A DNA stretch of 64,000 nucleotides. It comes from Toxorhynchites rutilus septentrionalis. Taxonomy: Eukaryota; Arthropoda; Insecta; Diptera; Culicidae. The stretch covers positions 295,020,089 through 295,084,088 of the forward strand of contig NC_073746.1 in the NCBI RefSeq assembly GCF_029784135.1. The letters are read 5' to 3'. A program made the position numbers and the translations under genes. Shown piece by piece: positions 1 through 11,140 of the stretch. The notes beneath the pieces are model-generated. The model was given only the letters and a program-made list of their open reading frames with translations, searched no databases and was not told where the DNA came from. Position 1 is the first letter of the stretch, and the number at the start of each line of letters is the position of its first letter.

Positions 1-2726
1 TTAGTACTTCGAAATAATTGGAACAAATTTTAATTCGTTTCTCTAAAGGTGTCGGTTTTACCCCGACAGGGTATCGATCTTACCCGCACTCTTCACTTCA
101 CTTGTCTTCACCTCTCATTTCATCTAAAACCATCAATTTTTGTTCTACTCAAAAGTTCTACTCAAAAAATGATCAACAGACACTGTAGAATGGTTCGGGT
201 AGTGTTCTGTAAGGTTCTGTAACGATTTGAAGTCGAAGAAACATGGAAAGTCTTGGTAATATGTGAAAATCATTAGATCGGGTTTACCCTACTACCTTAT
301 ATAAGTTTCTCTTCGCACCGCGAAACAATGACTTTGTTCACAGAGGATCTAAACATCGTTGGAGTCCTGGAAATGAGGGTACGGATCATCCATGGTGAAA
401 AAACTTCGCCTTCTAATAGACGAGAACTGTATAATAAAACTGATACATTGCGCTTGGTCGGATACGTTGCAACGATATCGGACGATGTCCGGGTAAAAAC
501 GCTGGTGTTCAGTAACTCCAACGGCACATGAAACAGGGACACACAACGTGTGCAAAAACCTACGAATCTGAATCCTCATAATCCCTGACATTAAATGAAG
601 AATAATACGACTAGGTTGGAGCAACCAACTCGAGCTTCGGATTATTTTGGAAACATCGAAAACATCTTCGCAATCGCGTGTCTCTTAACTCTCTTCCTCT
701 GAAGGACGGCAACATCCCATGTTATGGCGAGACCGGTGAATTCTTGAACCCCAATATTTGACACGATGTAATCTTAAGCGAACATGCGACAAGATGGGCG
801 AATTTCTGGCGAAACGGACCCGGCCTCTTCCCCTCCCACGACTTCCCAAAGTCGCAACACGACTCGGGTCAGTGGAGGCAAAATAAATTAAATTAAGGAT
901 GAAGAAAGTGAAATTTGCATAATGCAAATGAGCTGCAGCGGCGAGTGCAAAAAGGCTGTGGGTGGTGAAAAATTGGGAGCAACCAAGGCCACCGAAGAAC
1001 ATGAAAGTGTATCGCTGAAGTATGGTAATTTCCACCTTCAACCCGAGTGGGGGTTCGGTAACCGGGAGGTAACAAGATCTGCCAGAAACGCGACGAATGT
1101 CAGCGATAACTAATTTTCCTCCGGTTCTCAGCATCCGGACGGGGCGCGCAGCGAACAGATAAGACCGCGTAAATGCAAACGAGGAACAACAGAGCCCGAA
1201 CCGAACGGTCTCATTTCATTTTATGTTGCTTCTTTTTAGCTATGAAGCAGCTGACACACGCGGATGACCACAATCAGTTTTGAAAAGGAGAGGCCCCGAA
1301 GCGCAAAAATGGTTCCAAGATTAATGACCGAACGGTAGCCGGTTCGACAACGGAACGGGACGGGGCGATGAAAAATCGTTCGCCTAATGAGAGACGATTG
1401 AGGGTGACTTCAGATGAGTGCTTGCCGGGGATGTGTTTCAATGCAAAATAAAGTTCCGGAGAGCCGGTATTCAATAGCCACCGGCAGCACGATCTAGATG
1501 GTTACTTACCCCAACTCTAGTCCGGTCAATCTGGTCCCTAGCCGTAGCAGACAAATTGATAAACGATTATTTACAAGCATTTGTCACGAACGATCGGTTG
1601 CGTGCGCCGGGTGAATACCGCCCCGAACACACACACCAAGACCATGGGCCATCGGCCTTAATCCGACAGCCAAGTTGGCACGAGTCCCGAAAGCTGTTCG
1701 CAGAATCAGTAAAAATGCCTAATGAAACATGAAATGAATTAATTATTTCATTAAATTCCAGTCAACAATATATCAGACAACGGGTTGCAGCAACCGTTCG
1801 GCTTCGGACTGCATTCGGAGTGCATTGGGAGGATTCACTTGTCGGGGAATACGTCAGGGGAAGACGCAAGATGAAATCACTGAGTTGCAGCTTTTTTTCC
1901 ATCGTTGTTCCGTTGCGGATGCATGCTACGAAGCAGGAGTGAATGTGTGGTTATAATTTACTGCAGCGCCAAACCGAGAAACAGCAAGTGGGGGAAAGGA
2001 TCGCCCGCACTGGGTGTCTTTTTGTGTTCCAGATAGGCTCGATGTCAGTAGCGCGATAAGGGAGCGTGGGAGACACTTTTAATTCGCTACCGGTGATCGC
2101 AATGAATCATCAATTAAAGTGCTCTAGATTACGAGCGAAGTGAGAATTGCAGTGAGAGATGCAATACAAATTAGGTCTTTCCCGAAACAGTTCTCCAGTT
2201 TTTGTATGTTAGGTGGAAACAGGAAATCTTAACATTGAGATAAAAACAGATAAATAGTGTGACTTGGCATAAATTTGACTTTATTCGAAAAATATTTTTT
2301 ACCACTGTATGACAATATGACTTCTGCGGGACCGGAAAAATGACAAAGGAAATGAGCCCAACGGACCTCACAAAAAAATATCACAATTTAACAAAAGCCT
2401 ACTAGAAATATGCTGAAACGAAAAACACCTTATCTGCCCATGATTGCATAGGAGACGTAATCACCAACACCATTAGTGTTGGGAAAACGCATTTTTGTTG
2501 TTTATTGGCCTACAAGCATAACCACGCAAATTTCCTATGAAATGATCTGTTCAGTTGAAGGATATTATCGGCTAAAAGATGGCCTAGGTGATTTTGCGGA
2601 TTAAAACATATTTTTTCCATTTGGAAAACGCTTGCGTCAATTAATGCGGACAATCAATCGTTTCAATCAACATTTGTCCGCATAGCTAGACGTAATCACC
2701 AGGTTTCTCTGCCTGTAGCGTTAGTA
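1..2726. other. Unassigned non-coding sequence
   Basis: No reading frame here has recognisable protein similarity. The part from about 680 to 2160 is richer in G+C and looks like single-copy insect intron or intergenic DNA. Near the right edge the 13-mer gacgtaatcacca occurs twice (2454 and 2689), and a short inverted repeat tgcggacaa / ttgtccgca lies at about 2645-2682, just outside the ITmD37E insertion. This suggests an older repeat was the insertion target. Confidence 0.5.
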
Positions 2727-4022
2727 AAGGGTGTGTCACATCAAATTGCATCACGGAAAAAACGCTGTAGAAATTTAATTTTTAGGAATTATATCTTTAG
2801 CTTTCGCTTATAATCAGAAAAGAGTGTATAGATTACGTTGGCCATGCTTCACTGTCAATTTTTCGTAAATTTGGAAAAATGTCGTCGAACGAAAAAGAAC
2901 GTCGTGAATTAATCCTGTACACTCATTTCGAGAATCCGGATTTGTCACATCGGGACATCGGTAAGATGCTGGGGATCGTCCAATCCACGGTCAGCAGAGT
3001 ACTAAAACGATACTTCGAGAACCTAACCATCGACCGGAAGGTGAAGAACGGCAAAAATGGATGCTCCGTCAGTGAAAAAGATCACAAGCGCGTAGTTAAG
3101 CAGTTTAGACGTGATCCGAGAAGTTCGGTCCGGGATGTCGCCAATAAGCTGAATTTGTCAAGTTCATTCGTCCAGCGGACCAAGCAGCGGGAGGGCCTGC
3201 GTACATACAAGGTTCAGAAGGCTCCTAACCGCGACGAAAGGCAAAACATGGTGGGGAAGACGCGAGCCCGGAAGCTGTACACCGAAATGCTGACGAAGCC
3301 GCATTGCCTGGTAATGGACGACGAAACCTACGTCAAAGCGGACTTTCGTCAGCTGCGGGCCTGTTGTTGTTCTCCGCAGAGGATAAATTCAGCGTTCCGG
3401 AGGAGATTCGCAAGCAGAAACTATCCAAGTTTGCCAAAAAGTACATGGTGTGGCAAGCGATCTGCTCTTGCGGAAAGCGGAGCGTCCCCTTCGTGATGAC
3501 CGGCACGGTAAACGGGCAGGTTTACCCTAAGGAGTGCCTACAGAAGCGCTTACTACCACTATTGAAGCAGCACGAGGGCCCGACCATCTTCTGGCCGGAT
3601 CCCGCTTCGTGCCACTATTCAAAGGACGTGTTGGAGTGGTACGAAGCCAACGGGGTCACCTTCGTGCCAAAGGAAATGAACCCGCCCAACGCGCCGGAGC
3701 TTCGCCCAATAGAGAAATATTGGGCGATTATGAAGCAGGCCCTTCGGAAGAACCCAAAAGTTGTCAAATCGGAGGCGGACTTCAAGAGAAAATGGATTTC
3801 TGTTAAAAAAAACTACATCCTGACGTTGTACAGAACCTTATGGACGAGGTAAAGAGGAAGGTGCGAGCATACGGGCTTGGGCTCGAAGTATGAATAAAAA
3901 GAAAATGCCAAAAGTTGTTTAATAGTTTTTATTTTACTGTCTAAAATTTTCAAAAGGATCGGTCTACTGGGCGAATTTCTACAGCGTTTTTTCCGTGATG
4001 CAATTTGATGTGACACACCCTT
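2727..4022 (+). mobile_element. ITmD37E transposon, copy 1 (full-length, 1296 bp)
   Basis: This is a cut-and-paste DNA transposon of the IS630-Tc1-mariner superfamily. The ends are inverted repeats of about 50 bases beginning aagggtgtgtcacatc; the right end reads as the reverse complement up to 4022. The element is bracketed by TA dinucleotides at 2725-2726 and 4023-4024, the expected target duplication. Inside is one transposase relic with catalytic spacing DD37E, which marks the mosquito ITmD37E family. A second copy with a large internal deletion lies at 58997-59802 and is very similar wherever they align. The coding region has lost its frame twice, so this copy probably cannot make functional transposase, but its ends look intact and could be moved in trans. 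Confidence 0.93.
2879..3893 (+). pseudogene. ITmD37E transposase, frameshifted
   Basis: The relic would encode a transposase of roughly 340 residues. The start ATG at 2879 opens MSSNEKERRELI and is followed by a helix-turn-helix at about residues 22-45 (SHRDIGKMLGIVQSTVSRVL). The first catalytic Asp lies in MDDETY (about residue 148), the second in WPDPASCHYS, and the Glu in LRPIEKYW. Exactly 37 residues separate the second Asp and the Glu. The first frame runs 2879-3496, but from about 3350-3360 the similarity moves to the frame open at 3304-3852, so an indel lies there. A second break is in the A-run near 3805-3812, where one base is missing relative to the frame that would continue to TGA at 3891. 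By homology it would act in the nucleus, binding the terminal repeats and cutting the element out; here it is very likely inactive. Confidence 0.9.
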
Positions 4023-4949
4023 TATTTACAATTCCGATAATAGTCAAAACGTCTCCGTCGGTAGTTTCAGTTGTTATCGGATTAAATCAAAAAGGTTTGG
4101 AAGAAATTTAGTGAAATGTCTGGGAAAGGTGCTCTTGATTTGTGGCGAGTCTATGATAGTACTTTTTTCCTGAAGAATACTCTATATGATAGGAACAGCA
4201 GGTTCGTGTTTTTTCAATTAATTGAATTTGTAAAGGCAATCTGCAATGTTGCTAATTTTAGCTACATGATTTACTTTATCTACTTGAAGATTCAAATGCA
4301 GAAATTTAGGTAATTTATAACATTAAAAAACACAATTGCTTCTCTTTGTTCATCGTGTACAGAAAATAGTAATTATATGAGCAGCGTTTCAATGGTTGCT
4401 TATACTCATCTGTTAGGAAACACTAAGTAATAACACACTATCGTGACAGACATTTTTGGACTCTACAAAGAATGTGATTCAAATGTAGATTTAGCGTATA
4501 GCACATAATACTGCCAATTGTTGATTGTCGAACGATGTATGGAAGCTGTATGGAACTACGTCTGTTATGCGGACAAACAGTGATTTTTCGGAAAAGTTTT
4601 TTCAAAATTGCTCAAATGTTTTAGAACAAAAAATGTTTGTTTGCATGTTGAGCAAACGTATTACATTGTGTAGAATGGGAAAGAGCAAAACAGTCGATTT
4701 TGTTCATTTTGTCGTTACGCCTCCTATACAATCATGAGCAGTTATGGGTAAATACAACGTGGAAAAAAGCGCAATTTTTATTTCAAAATTTTTGTTTTTT
4801 GTTTTTTTGCCCGGTTATTTTTTTTTTTGAAACATATCATTCATCACAATAAAAAGAGATGTACCATGACCTGTAGAAATTTCCACACTTATATATATTT
4901 TGGTTTGTAAAGGGAGTAAAAAGTGCCCCAAACCAAATCACCAGCTGTA
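4023..4949. other. AT-rich spacer, no gene
   Basis: This AT-rich stretch lies between the ITmD37E element and the fold-back repeat. No open frame shows recognisable similarity. The 4566 region repeats the tgcggacaa motif seen left of the ITmD37E insertion, so this may be the other side of the repeat that was its target. From 4916 to 4950 the sequence is a direct repeat of 5352-5390 (gagtaaaaagt followed by caaaccaaatcaccagct), so it belongs to the same family as the fold-back arms, although its partner on the far side is missing. Confidence 0.5.
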
Positions 4950-6685
4950 TGGCACATATTATATTGGATATTAAATAAGAAAATTTGACGGTCTATTTGA
5001 ACCCCTATGTGGATTAACATAGGATTTATAGTGAAAAACGTACTTTTTCGTTTCACGCCATCCTCAAAAGCTTCGAGATAAAAATTTGAAAAAGTACTGA
5101 ATGTGCATCTTACTACTTTGTCTCAAGAAAAATTATCAAAAAAAAAATTTCATCAAAAATTTTAATAATAAAAAAAATATTGAGATTTTGATTTTTTTTT
5201 TTTGATTTAGAAATCCAGTACTACTTTAATTCATATTTAAACGTATTCCTACGGCATTTCTGGATATGTGTGATTTTTTTCAGATTTGTTCAGTGTTGCG
5301 CGGCACAAACATTTTTTTTATATATTTCCAAAGAGTCTGGCTGAGTAAGGGAGTAAAAAGTCCCCCAAACCAAATCACCAGCTGCATGGCAAATATTATA
5401 TAGGTGTATTGATAAATATCTTCAAACTATTTTTTCATCAAAAAATCTAATAATAAAAAAAATTAAATACGCAGTACAAAAAAAATCATATATTTTCTGG
5501 CATTTCGAAATTCTGAAAACTTTGAGATCCACTTCTGCTCTAATTTTTATTTAAATGCATTCGTATGTGTCTTTTTTCTACTTGTGGCGTAATTTTTCAT
5601 GAATTTTTGAAAGCATTGCGAGAAACAAACATAATTTCCTCATCGTCTGCATTTTTATTTTTATTTTCTTGAAATCGATTATTTAATTGTATTCGTGGTT
5701 TTCAATTGTAAGATTAAAATTTAAAAAAAAATAAAAACAATTCGGATTTTTTCAAGTTTTCTCATTAATCCGAATGATCTTCCCACAAGGACTTTTTTTT
5801 CTCACAGAGCTCTATCGTACTGCTGACCGCTATGAGTTTGGTGCACCATCTAAACCCAATGTAAAGATAATCTCATATATTTCTGGATATGAGAAAAAAA
5901 ATCTTTGTTAAGCGCAATGCTCTAAATATATCGACAAAATTTAGACATATGAAAAACAAAATTTAAAAAATATTAGAGCAGTAATGGGTCTCTAAATTTG
6001 TAATGGGTTTCTAAATTTTGGCCCAAAGGCGAAAAAAAAAAGTTTTTTTCGCGCAATCCTCTTAAAAATTCAAGAAAAAATTACGCTGCATGTGTAAAAA
6101 AACACATACGAACGCAATTAAATAAAAATTAGAGTAAAATTGGGTCTTAGAGGAATATTTTTTTTTCAAAATTTAGGAATGCCTGAAAATATATATAAAT
6201 TTTTTGTACCGCAAAGAACACTCTAAAAATTCTGAAAAAAAAATCACATATACCTAAAATAAACGTAAATAGAAATTTGAATACAAACTAGAGTAGTACT
6301 GAATCTCAAAATTAAAAAAAGTATTAAAATTTAATTTAAAATTAAAATAAAAATTAATTTAATTTTTTTTTTAGTGTTTGATTTTCTGATGAAAAAATTG
6401 TTTGAAAATATTGATCGATACACCTAAGTAAGATGTACTTTCAGTATTTTGTTTTCATATTTTGTATATTGTATATTTGTTTGTCTCAAAGCTATTGAGA
6501 ATGGCGGGAGAAAAACGAAAAGGTGCATTTTTCACCATAGATCCTATGGTGTACCATATAAGGACTCAAATAAAAGGTACTACTGCCAAAATGTTTAATT
6601 TAGTACCCTACACAAAATTTTCCATAAAACTGGTGATTTGGTTTTGGGGACTTACTCTCTTAACCAGCCAGACTCTTTGGAAATA

Positions 6686-7970
6686 TTAGGCTATGAAAAA
6701 AGTCCTGCGGTATTTTTTTTGAATTTTCATTTGTTCATAAAATTATATACAATCATCTGTTTTAAGTCAAATATGCGCCGTTTTGTTCGATGACTTGCTC
6801 CCAACGAGATGCCAACTTCATAATACCCCTGTTATAGAAGCTCGCTTCCTTATTGGCAAAAAACTCGGATAGCCAATTTTCACAGGCCTCTTTTGTGGCT
6901 AACTTCTGACTACCTAGCTCGTTCGCCATGGACAAAAACAGGTGGTAGTCACTTGGTGCAAGGTCCGGACTATACGGCGGATGCAAAAGAACCTTCCATC
7001 CAAGCTCCCGGAGCTTCTGGCGCGTCACCAAAGAAGTGTGTGGCCTGGCGTTGTCCTGATGGAAGACAATGAGGCCTCTGTTTATCAATGATGGCCTCTT
7101 CTTCATGAGTGCTACCTTCAAGCGGTCCAGTTGTTGGCAGTACAGGTCCGAATTGAGCATTTGGCCACAGGGAAGCAGCTCATAATAGATTATTCCTTGA
7201 CAATCCCACCAAACACACAGCAGAACCTTCCTGGCCGTTAATGAGAGCTTGGCCACCGTCTGAGCCGCTTCAGCGGGCTTCGACCACGACCGTTTGCGCT
7301 TCACGTTGTCGTAAGTGACCCACTTTTCATCGCCAGTCACCATCCGCTTCAGAAACGGGTCGATTTTGTTGCGATTCAGCAGCGATTCACATGCGTCGAT
7401 ACGGTCAAAGATGTTTTTTTGCGTCAACGTGTGTGGCACCCATACATCGAGCTTCTTTGTGAATCCAAGCTTCTTCAAATGGTTAATAACGGTTTGATGA
7501 CTAATCCCCAGCTCTTGGCCGATGCTACGGCTGCTACTATGTCGGTCTTTCTCGGCTAATTCAGCGATTTTGTCGCAATTTTCGACGACAGGCCTTCCGG
7601 AGCGTGGCGCATCTTCGACGACCTCTACACCAGAACGAAAACGTTGAAACCATCGTTGTGCGGTGGAAATGGAAACTGTATCGGGTCCATAAACTGCACA
7701 AATTTTATTGGCAGCTTGAGATGCATTTTTGCCTTTGTCATAGTAGTATTGTAAAATATGTCGCATTTTCTCTTTATTTTGCTCCATATTTGCGACACTA
7801 TAACTCACGAATGACTTAACCAAACAAAACACTGTCAAGGACTATATTATAGCGCGCAAAAATACCTTTCCAACAAGCTATAGTATGACTCGATACAATG
7901 AATACAACTAGAACTATGTGCTTACAACGACACCTCACGGAAATACCGCAGGACTTTTTTGACAGCCTAA
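6686..7970 (-). mobile_element. Full-length mariner transposon (1285 bp)
   Basis: The element is flanked by TA at 6684-6685 and 7971-7972. Its ends are inverted repeats: ttaggctatgaaaaaagtcc on the left, and the reverse complement of the right end reads ttaggctgtcaaaaaagtcc, continuing to tgcggtat. Size and layout are normal for mariner: about 1.28 kb with one intronless transposase between terminal repeats of about 28 bp. It sits in the right arm of the fold-back repeat, whose sequence resumes on both sides, so it arrived after the fold-back formed. With matched ends and an unbroken reading frame it looks young and may be competent to move. Confidence 0.95.
6762..7787 (-). CDS. Mariner transposase, apparently intact (341 aa)
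   Basis: The protein catalyses cut-and-paste transposition of mariner by a DD34D metal-ion mechanism. Reading from the ATG at 7787 gives 341 residues, close to the 345 usual for mariner. An upstream in-frame ATG at 7838 would add 17 residues, but MEQNKEKMR resembles family N-termini better. Visible parts are an N-terminal helix-turn-helix pair (about residues 5-110, with the linker SGRP near 63-66), the WVPH motif at 116-119, and catalytic Asp153 in TGDEKW, Asp245 in HQDNARPH and Asp280 in YSPDLAPSDYH. Asp245 and Asp280 are separated by 34 residues. The C-terminal signature RWEQVIEQNGAYL is present. I see no frameshift or stop. The subfamily is not assigned. Confidence 0.93.
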   Translation of the reverse strand: MEQNKEKMRHILQYYYDKGKNASQAANKICAVYGPDTVSISTAQRWFQRFRSGVEVVEDAPRSGRPVVENCDKIAELAEKDRHSSSRSIGQELGISHQTVINHLKKLGFTKKLDVWVPHTLTQKNIFDRIDACESLLNRNKIDPFLKRMVTGDEKWVTYDNVKRKRSWSKPAEAAQTVAKLSLTARKVLLCVWWDCQGIIYYELLPCGQMLNSDLYCQQLDRLKVALMKKRPSLINRGLIVFHQDNARPHTSLVTRQKLRELGWKVLLHPPYSPDLAPSDYHLFLSMANELGSQKLATKEACENWLSEFFANKEASFYNRGIMKLASRWEQVIEQNGAYLT

Positions 7971-8550
7971 TAATTGTTGTACCGCGCATAACTGAAAAAA
8001 AACACAGATATCTAGAATGCCGTAGAAACACATTTAAATATGAATTTGAGTAGTACTGAATCTCTAAATCAAAAAAAAAATCAAAATTTCATCCTTTTTT
8101 TTGGCACTTTTTTAGCATAATTTTTCTTGATACACCGTAGCAAGATGCACATTCAGTATTTTTTTTCAAATTTTTATCTCGAAGCTTTTGAGAATGGTGT
8201 GAAATAAGTGAAGCAGTACATTTTTCACTATAGATCCTATGTTAACCACATAGGGGTTCAAATAAACCGTTAAAATTTCTTATTTAATACCCAATACAAT
8301 ATTTGCCAAAATTGAAATTTTTGAAAAGCTTTAAGAGAAGGTTCGAAAAAAAATCCATGTATTCCACAACGACATTGTTGTTTGTCTGGTTGTGTTTTGC
8401 GTTTGCGGAATTGAGCTTCGTGTTCGGTTAGTATTGAGTGGAAATGATTTTATATATTTTATATACATATATGAATAGTTTTATAACGCTTATCAGAATT
8501 AAATTTAAGAATACTTTCTAGTAAAATATAACTGTAAATCGTACAATTCG

Positions 8551-8919
8551 TTGTACCGCTCATGACAACTCTACACGAGCTGATGATTGCGCCGGCTAGT
8601 GACCATTCTATCCTGGATTCCTCGAGTCGAGAAGACGCACCACGCTAGATATGGGGTACATACTAGGGGGGCGTTGCTGATTAATGGTCAGCTGCATCCC
8701 AATAGGAAGTATCCCATGTCGGGCACACGTACAGAGCATTGGAGACAGCAACATCCCAATTACGAGAACACTTGTAATACTAACTTCGAGCCGACCGCGA
8801 GTAATCGGTTACATATTACTAACATAGATAATAAGAAAAACTGTCAAAATATTGAACTCCGGCCCCGTCAGGCTAATGCCATATGAGCCTTGATAAAAAT
8901 ATATATTTTGGAAAAAAAA
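8551..8919 (+). mobile_element. 5'-truncated non-LTR retrotransposon, 3' end only
   Basis: This fragment matches the 3' untranslated end of the retrotransposon at 29468-33122; compare 8551-8919 with 32750-33110, starting ttgtaccgctcatgacaact. The match ends in the same AT-rich tail (ataaaaatatatattttgg). Near-duplicate flanks gtacaattcg (8541-8550) and gtacattcg (8920-8928) look like a target-site duplication, as expected for target-primed reverse transcription with early 5' truncation. It has no coding potential of its own: a short frame spans it, but its differences from the other copy are mostly amino-acid changing. Confidence 0.85.
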
Positions 8920-8920
8920 G

Positions 8921-9040
8921 TACATTCGGGAAAATGTTGTATTCGGGCAAATGTTAATTCGGGTGGATCTTTCATCCCGGTAGCCGTCCTATTCGGGTAT
9001 TTGTTACATTCGGGTGATTGGAATTCGGTTGGATGTCGTT
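8921..9040. repeat. Degenerate attcggg tandem repeat
   Basis: The motif attcggg followed by a variable AAATGTT-like stretch recurs six or so times at irregular spacing of about 17-25 bases. It directly follows the tail of the retrotransposon fragment. It looks like a diverged short tandem array rather than coding sequence. Confidence 0.5.
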
Positions 9041-9049
9041 CGACGTGTG

Positions 9050-9760
9050 TGACATCAGCATTAGGAAAAAACTATTGTCTGCTTGCTAGCCGGAGCAACA
9101 CTATAATTTGAAATGATGAAAATTTTGTTATTTACGTTATTGAAAACGGGCAGACCTTGGAATGCACATTGTCCGTAGATCGAATGTTGCATTTGCATTC
9201 CGTACGAGCGATTTACGCGCGGCTGTTGCGCAGTGGTATATAAATATTGTACCTCCTTTTCCTTTGCTTTCCTTTTCATATTGAAGAGACTTCAAACGTG
9301 AAACTTCATTCGCCTTTTGCCATGAGAAAGACCATTTCGGAAAGTAAAATCTAACTCTCTCCTCGATTTTGGCAATCTTGATAAATGCCATTTGGAAAGC
9401 AACGAGGATCACCGCCGTCTGGTTGCTCGCCAGGTGACTAATGAACCGTGAATGTTGAATGTACCTTACGTATCGACAGCATTAATACGTAACCTCAGAA
9501 ATGCACAGAACAAATAAATGGGCAAATGGGAATGCCTCCAATTTTTGTTAATTTCAACCATTTACGAATCGAGGAATCGGAATCGAAACGAGAGGGCCTG
9601 TGCGAATTTCCGATTCAATTGATATGCAAATCATCAAAATCCGTTCGCAACAAAAAACAGTTATCAACATTAGAAACATGACCTGTTGTCTGATGTGGCA
9701 CTCTTACTGAAAGACGTAGCCCTTTGTCAAAAGAAATGACAGAGTGAAAATTTAATTAAA
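9050..9760. repeat. Dispersed repeat shared with 48700-49030
   Basis: Blocks starting gacatcag near 9050 and near 48714 share wording over several hundred bases: a region with cgtgaatg and tgaaaacgggc, and an end of the form tgaaaga followed by a ctacgtc- or gacgtag-type motif. Block order differs between the copies, so at least one is rearranged. No reading frame with known similarity is present. It is an unclassified interspersed repeat. Confidence 0.5.
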
Positions 9761-10091
9761 AGCTGTTCAACGAAGATCAGAATTTATAAACGAATTGTAA
9801 AAAGGAGAAAGGGGAATTGGTCAAACAGTATTGAGACCATAACGCAATAGAAACAAAAATAGAATTTATTCCTTCAGTTACAGAAATTGCAATAACTAAT
9901 AAGGATGAAAAGTAAAGAATAGGGCTAGAACGAAGTAATAAAAGAGAAACTATTTATGTAAGTTTATAGATTTTTTGTTCCAGTATGTGCAGTGAAGTTG
10001 TACACTATAGTTTTAAGCAGTTCAAAAGTAAATTCACGAACTGCAAAAAGATGTTTTGAAATTCATCGAGACACACAGAACATGTTCCAAT
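9761..10091. other. Spacer, nothing recognised
   Basis: AT-rich DNA between a dispersed repeat and a hAT-like miniature element. I see no gene or structured repeat in it. Its last eight bases, gttccaat, form one side of the probable target duplication of the next element. Confidence 0.5.
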
Positions 10092-11132
10092 CAGGGTTGC
10101 CATAATAAAATCTGTATTTTCGGTCTCAAAAAAATCTTTTTACCTGTGTTTTTATCAGAAAATCTGTATCGAAATCTGTATTAATCCTTTGCGATCGTTT
10201 GTCTGCTTTCAGCCACCACAGCAAAGAAGTATACTTATATTATTATTTTTGGAGAAATGTATCAGTTCACACTTTTTCTAAACGAATTTTAGTGTGTTGT
10301 TAACTTACTCACGAACCGAACGGTGCTACTATGAATAATAGATAACGCTACTCAGTATAAACGAAAGTTTTCATCCATGCTTGAGAAAATGATTAATGGA
10401 AAACTCCATGTATTACGGCGTTGTGTAGATGTGAAGAGCATTGTTCTGTATGTTCAAACAGAAAAATAAAAAGCGAAAGACGGCAAACTAATTATTTTGT
10501 GATACATGCGAAAGATATCGAATTATAGCAAATATTGTTTGAACATAAAAACATAAAAACATTGTTTAGGAAATGCTAATTACAAATAAAAAAGGACACT
10601 TGTTCATCTTCCATAATTTCACTCCTTTTTCATGTAAAAATAATTGTGACCAGTACGACATGACATATCGAAATATAATGCGACCCCAAAGGGTTGAAAT
10701 CATATGTTCAATCTTGAAGCATAATTTTAGCTTTAGTATAATTAATTGGCATAATTATTATGAAGTTGACGATGTTCATGGTATCCACGTAACAATTCGT
10801 ATTCACTTTGCTTTAGTAGGAAAAAGATTAACAGTGTTATTTATTTATTGTGAAGCTAGCCGATGATGCAGACTTTAGCATTTTTTCGCCTCAGATTGTA
10901 CATGAGAAAGCAGTATTACACCGTACACAAGAATGCCAAAAAGACTCTCATTCAGAAAAATTGGTGAGATGGGAAAAAATATTATTTAGATGAAGCCATG
11001 ACCAATATTCGATCGTTGTTTTGAAAAATCTGAAAACCAAAAAATATGTAATCTGTATCTACAGATTCTTGGTTTCAGAAAGTCTGAAAAATCTGTATAA
11101 ATACAGATTATTCTGTAGATATGGTAACCCGG
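10092..11132. mobile_element. Non-autonomous hAT-like element (1041 bp)
   Basis: The left end reads cagggttgccata and the reverse complement of the right end reads ccgggttaccata, a short inverted repeat with two mismatches. Flanks gttccaat (10084-10091) and gtcccaac (11133-11140) match at six of eight positions, fitting an aged 8-bp hAT target duplication. The motif aatctgtat recurs near both ends (10110-10190 and 11040-11110), like the subterminal binding sites of hAT transposases. A 97-residue frame at 10573-10866 has no recognised similarity. The element has no transposase and would depend on one made elsewhere. Confidence 0.65.
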
Positions 11133-11140
11133 GTCCCAAC

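Larger units (their letters stand above)
4950..8307. mobile_element. Fold-back element: long imperfect inverted repeat interrupted by mariner
   Basis: The left arm (4950 to about 5650) reads as the reverse complement of a right arm (about 6030 to 8307) once the mariner at 6686-7970 is removed. Matching landmarks pair from outside inwards: 4950-5120 with 8140-8307, 5190-5330 with 7973-8090, 5318-5430 with 6420-6687, and 5500-5640 with 6040-6190. The arms contain several diverged copies of a unit carrying a motif like agtactgaatctctaaatc, so they are built from subrepeats, as in fold-back (FB-type) elements. About 350-400 bases of loop separate the arms. There is no coding capacity apart from the inserted mariner. 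A transcript through it could form a long hairpin. Terminal boundaries and target duplication are not clear to me. Confidence 0.75.

Noticed and set aside
685..1134. A 149-residue minus-strand protein
   Set aside because: Low-complexity, arginine-rich in part, overlapping other frames, and without recognisable domains.
8587..8886. A conserved small protein in the retrotransposon 3' end, also open at 32590-33027
   Set aside because: The two copies share the frame, but most differences between them change the amino acid and there are indels upstream, so there is no sign of protein selection.
8921..9040. A CRISPR-like array of attcggg repeats
   Set aside because: Repeats are short, degenerate and irregularly spaced, and the genome is eukaryotic.
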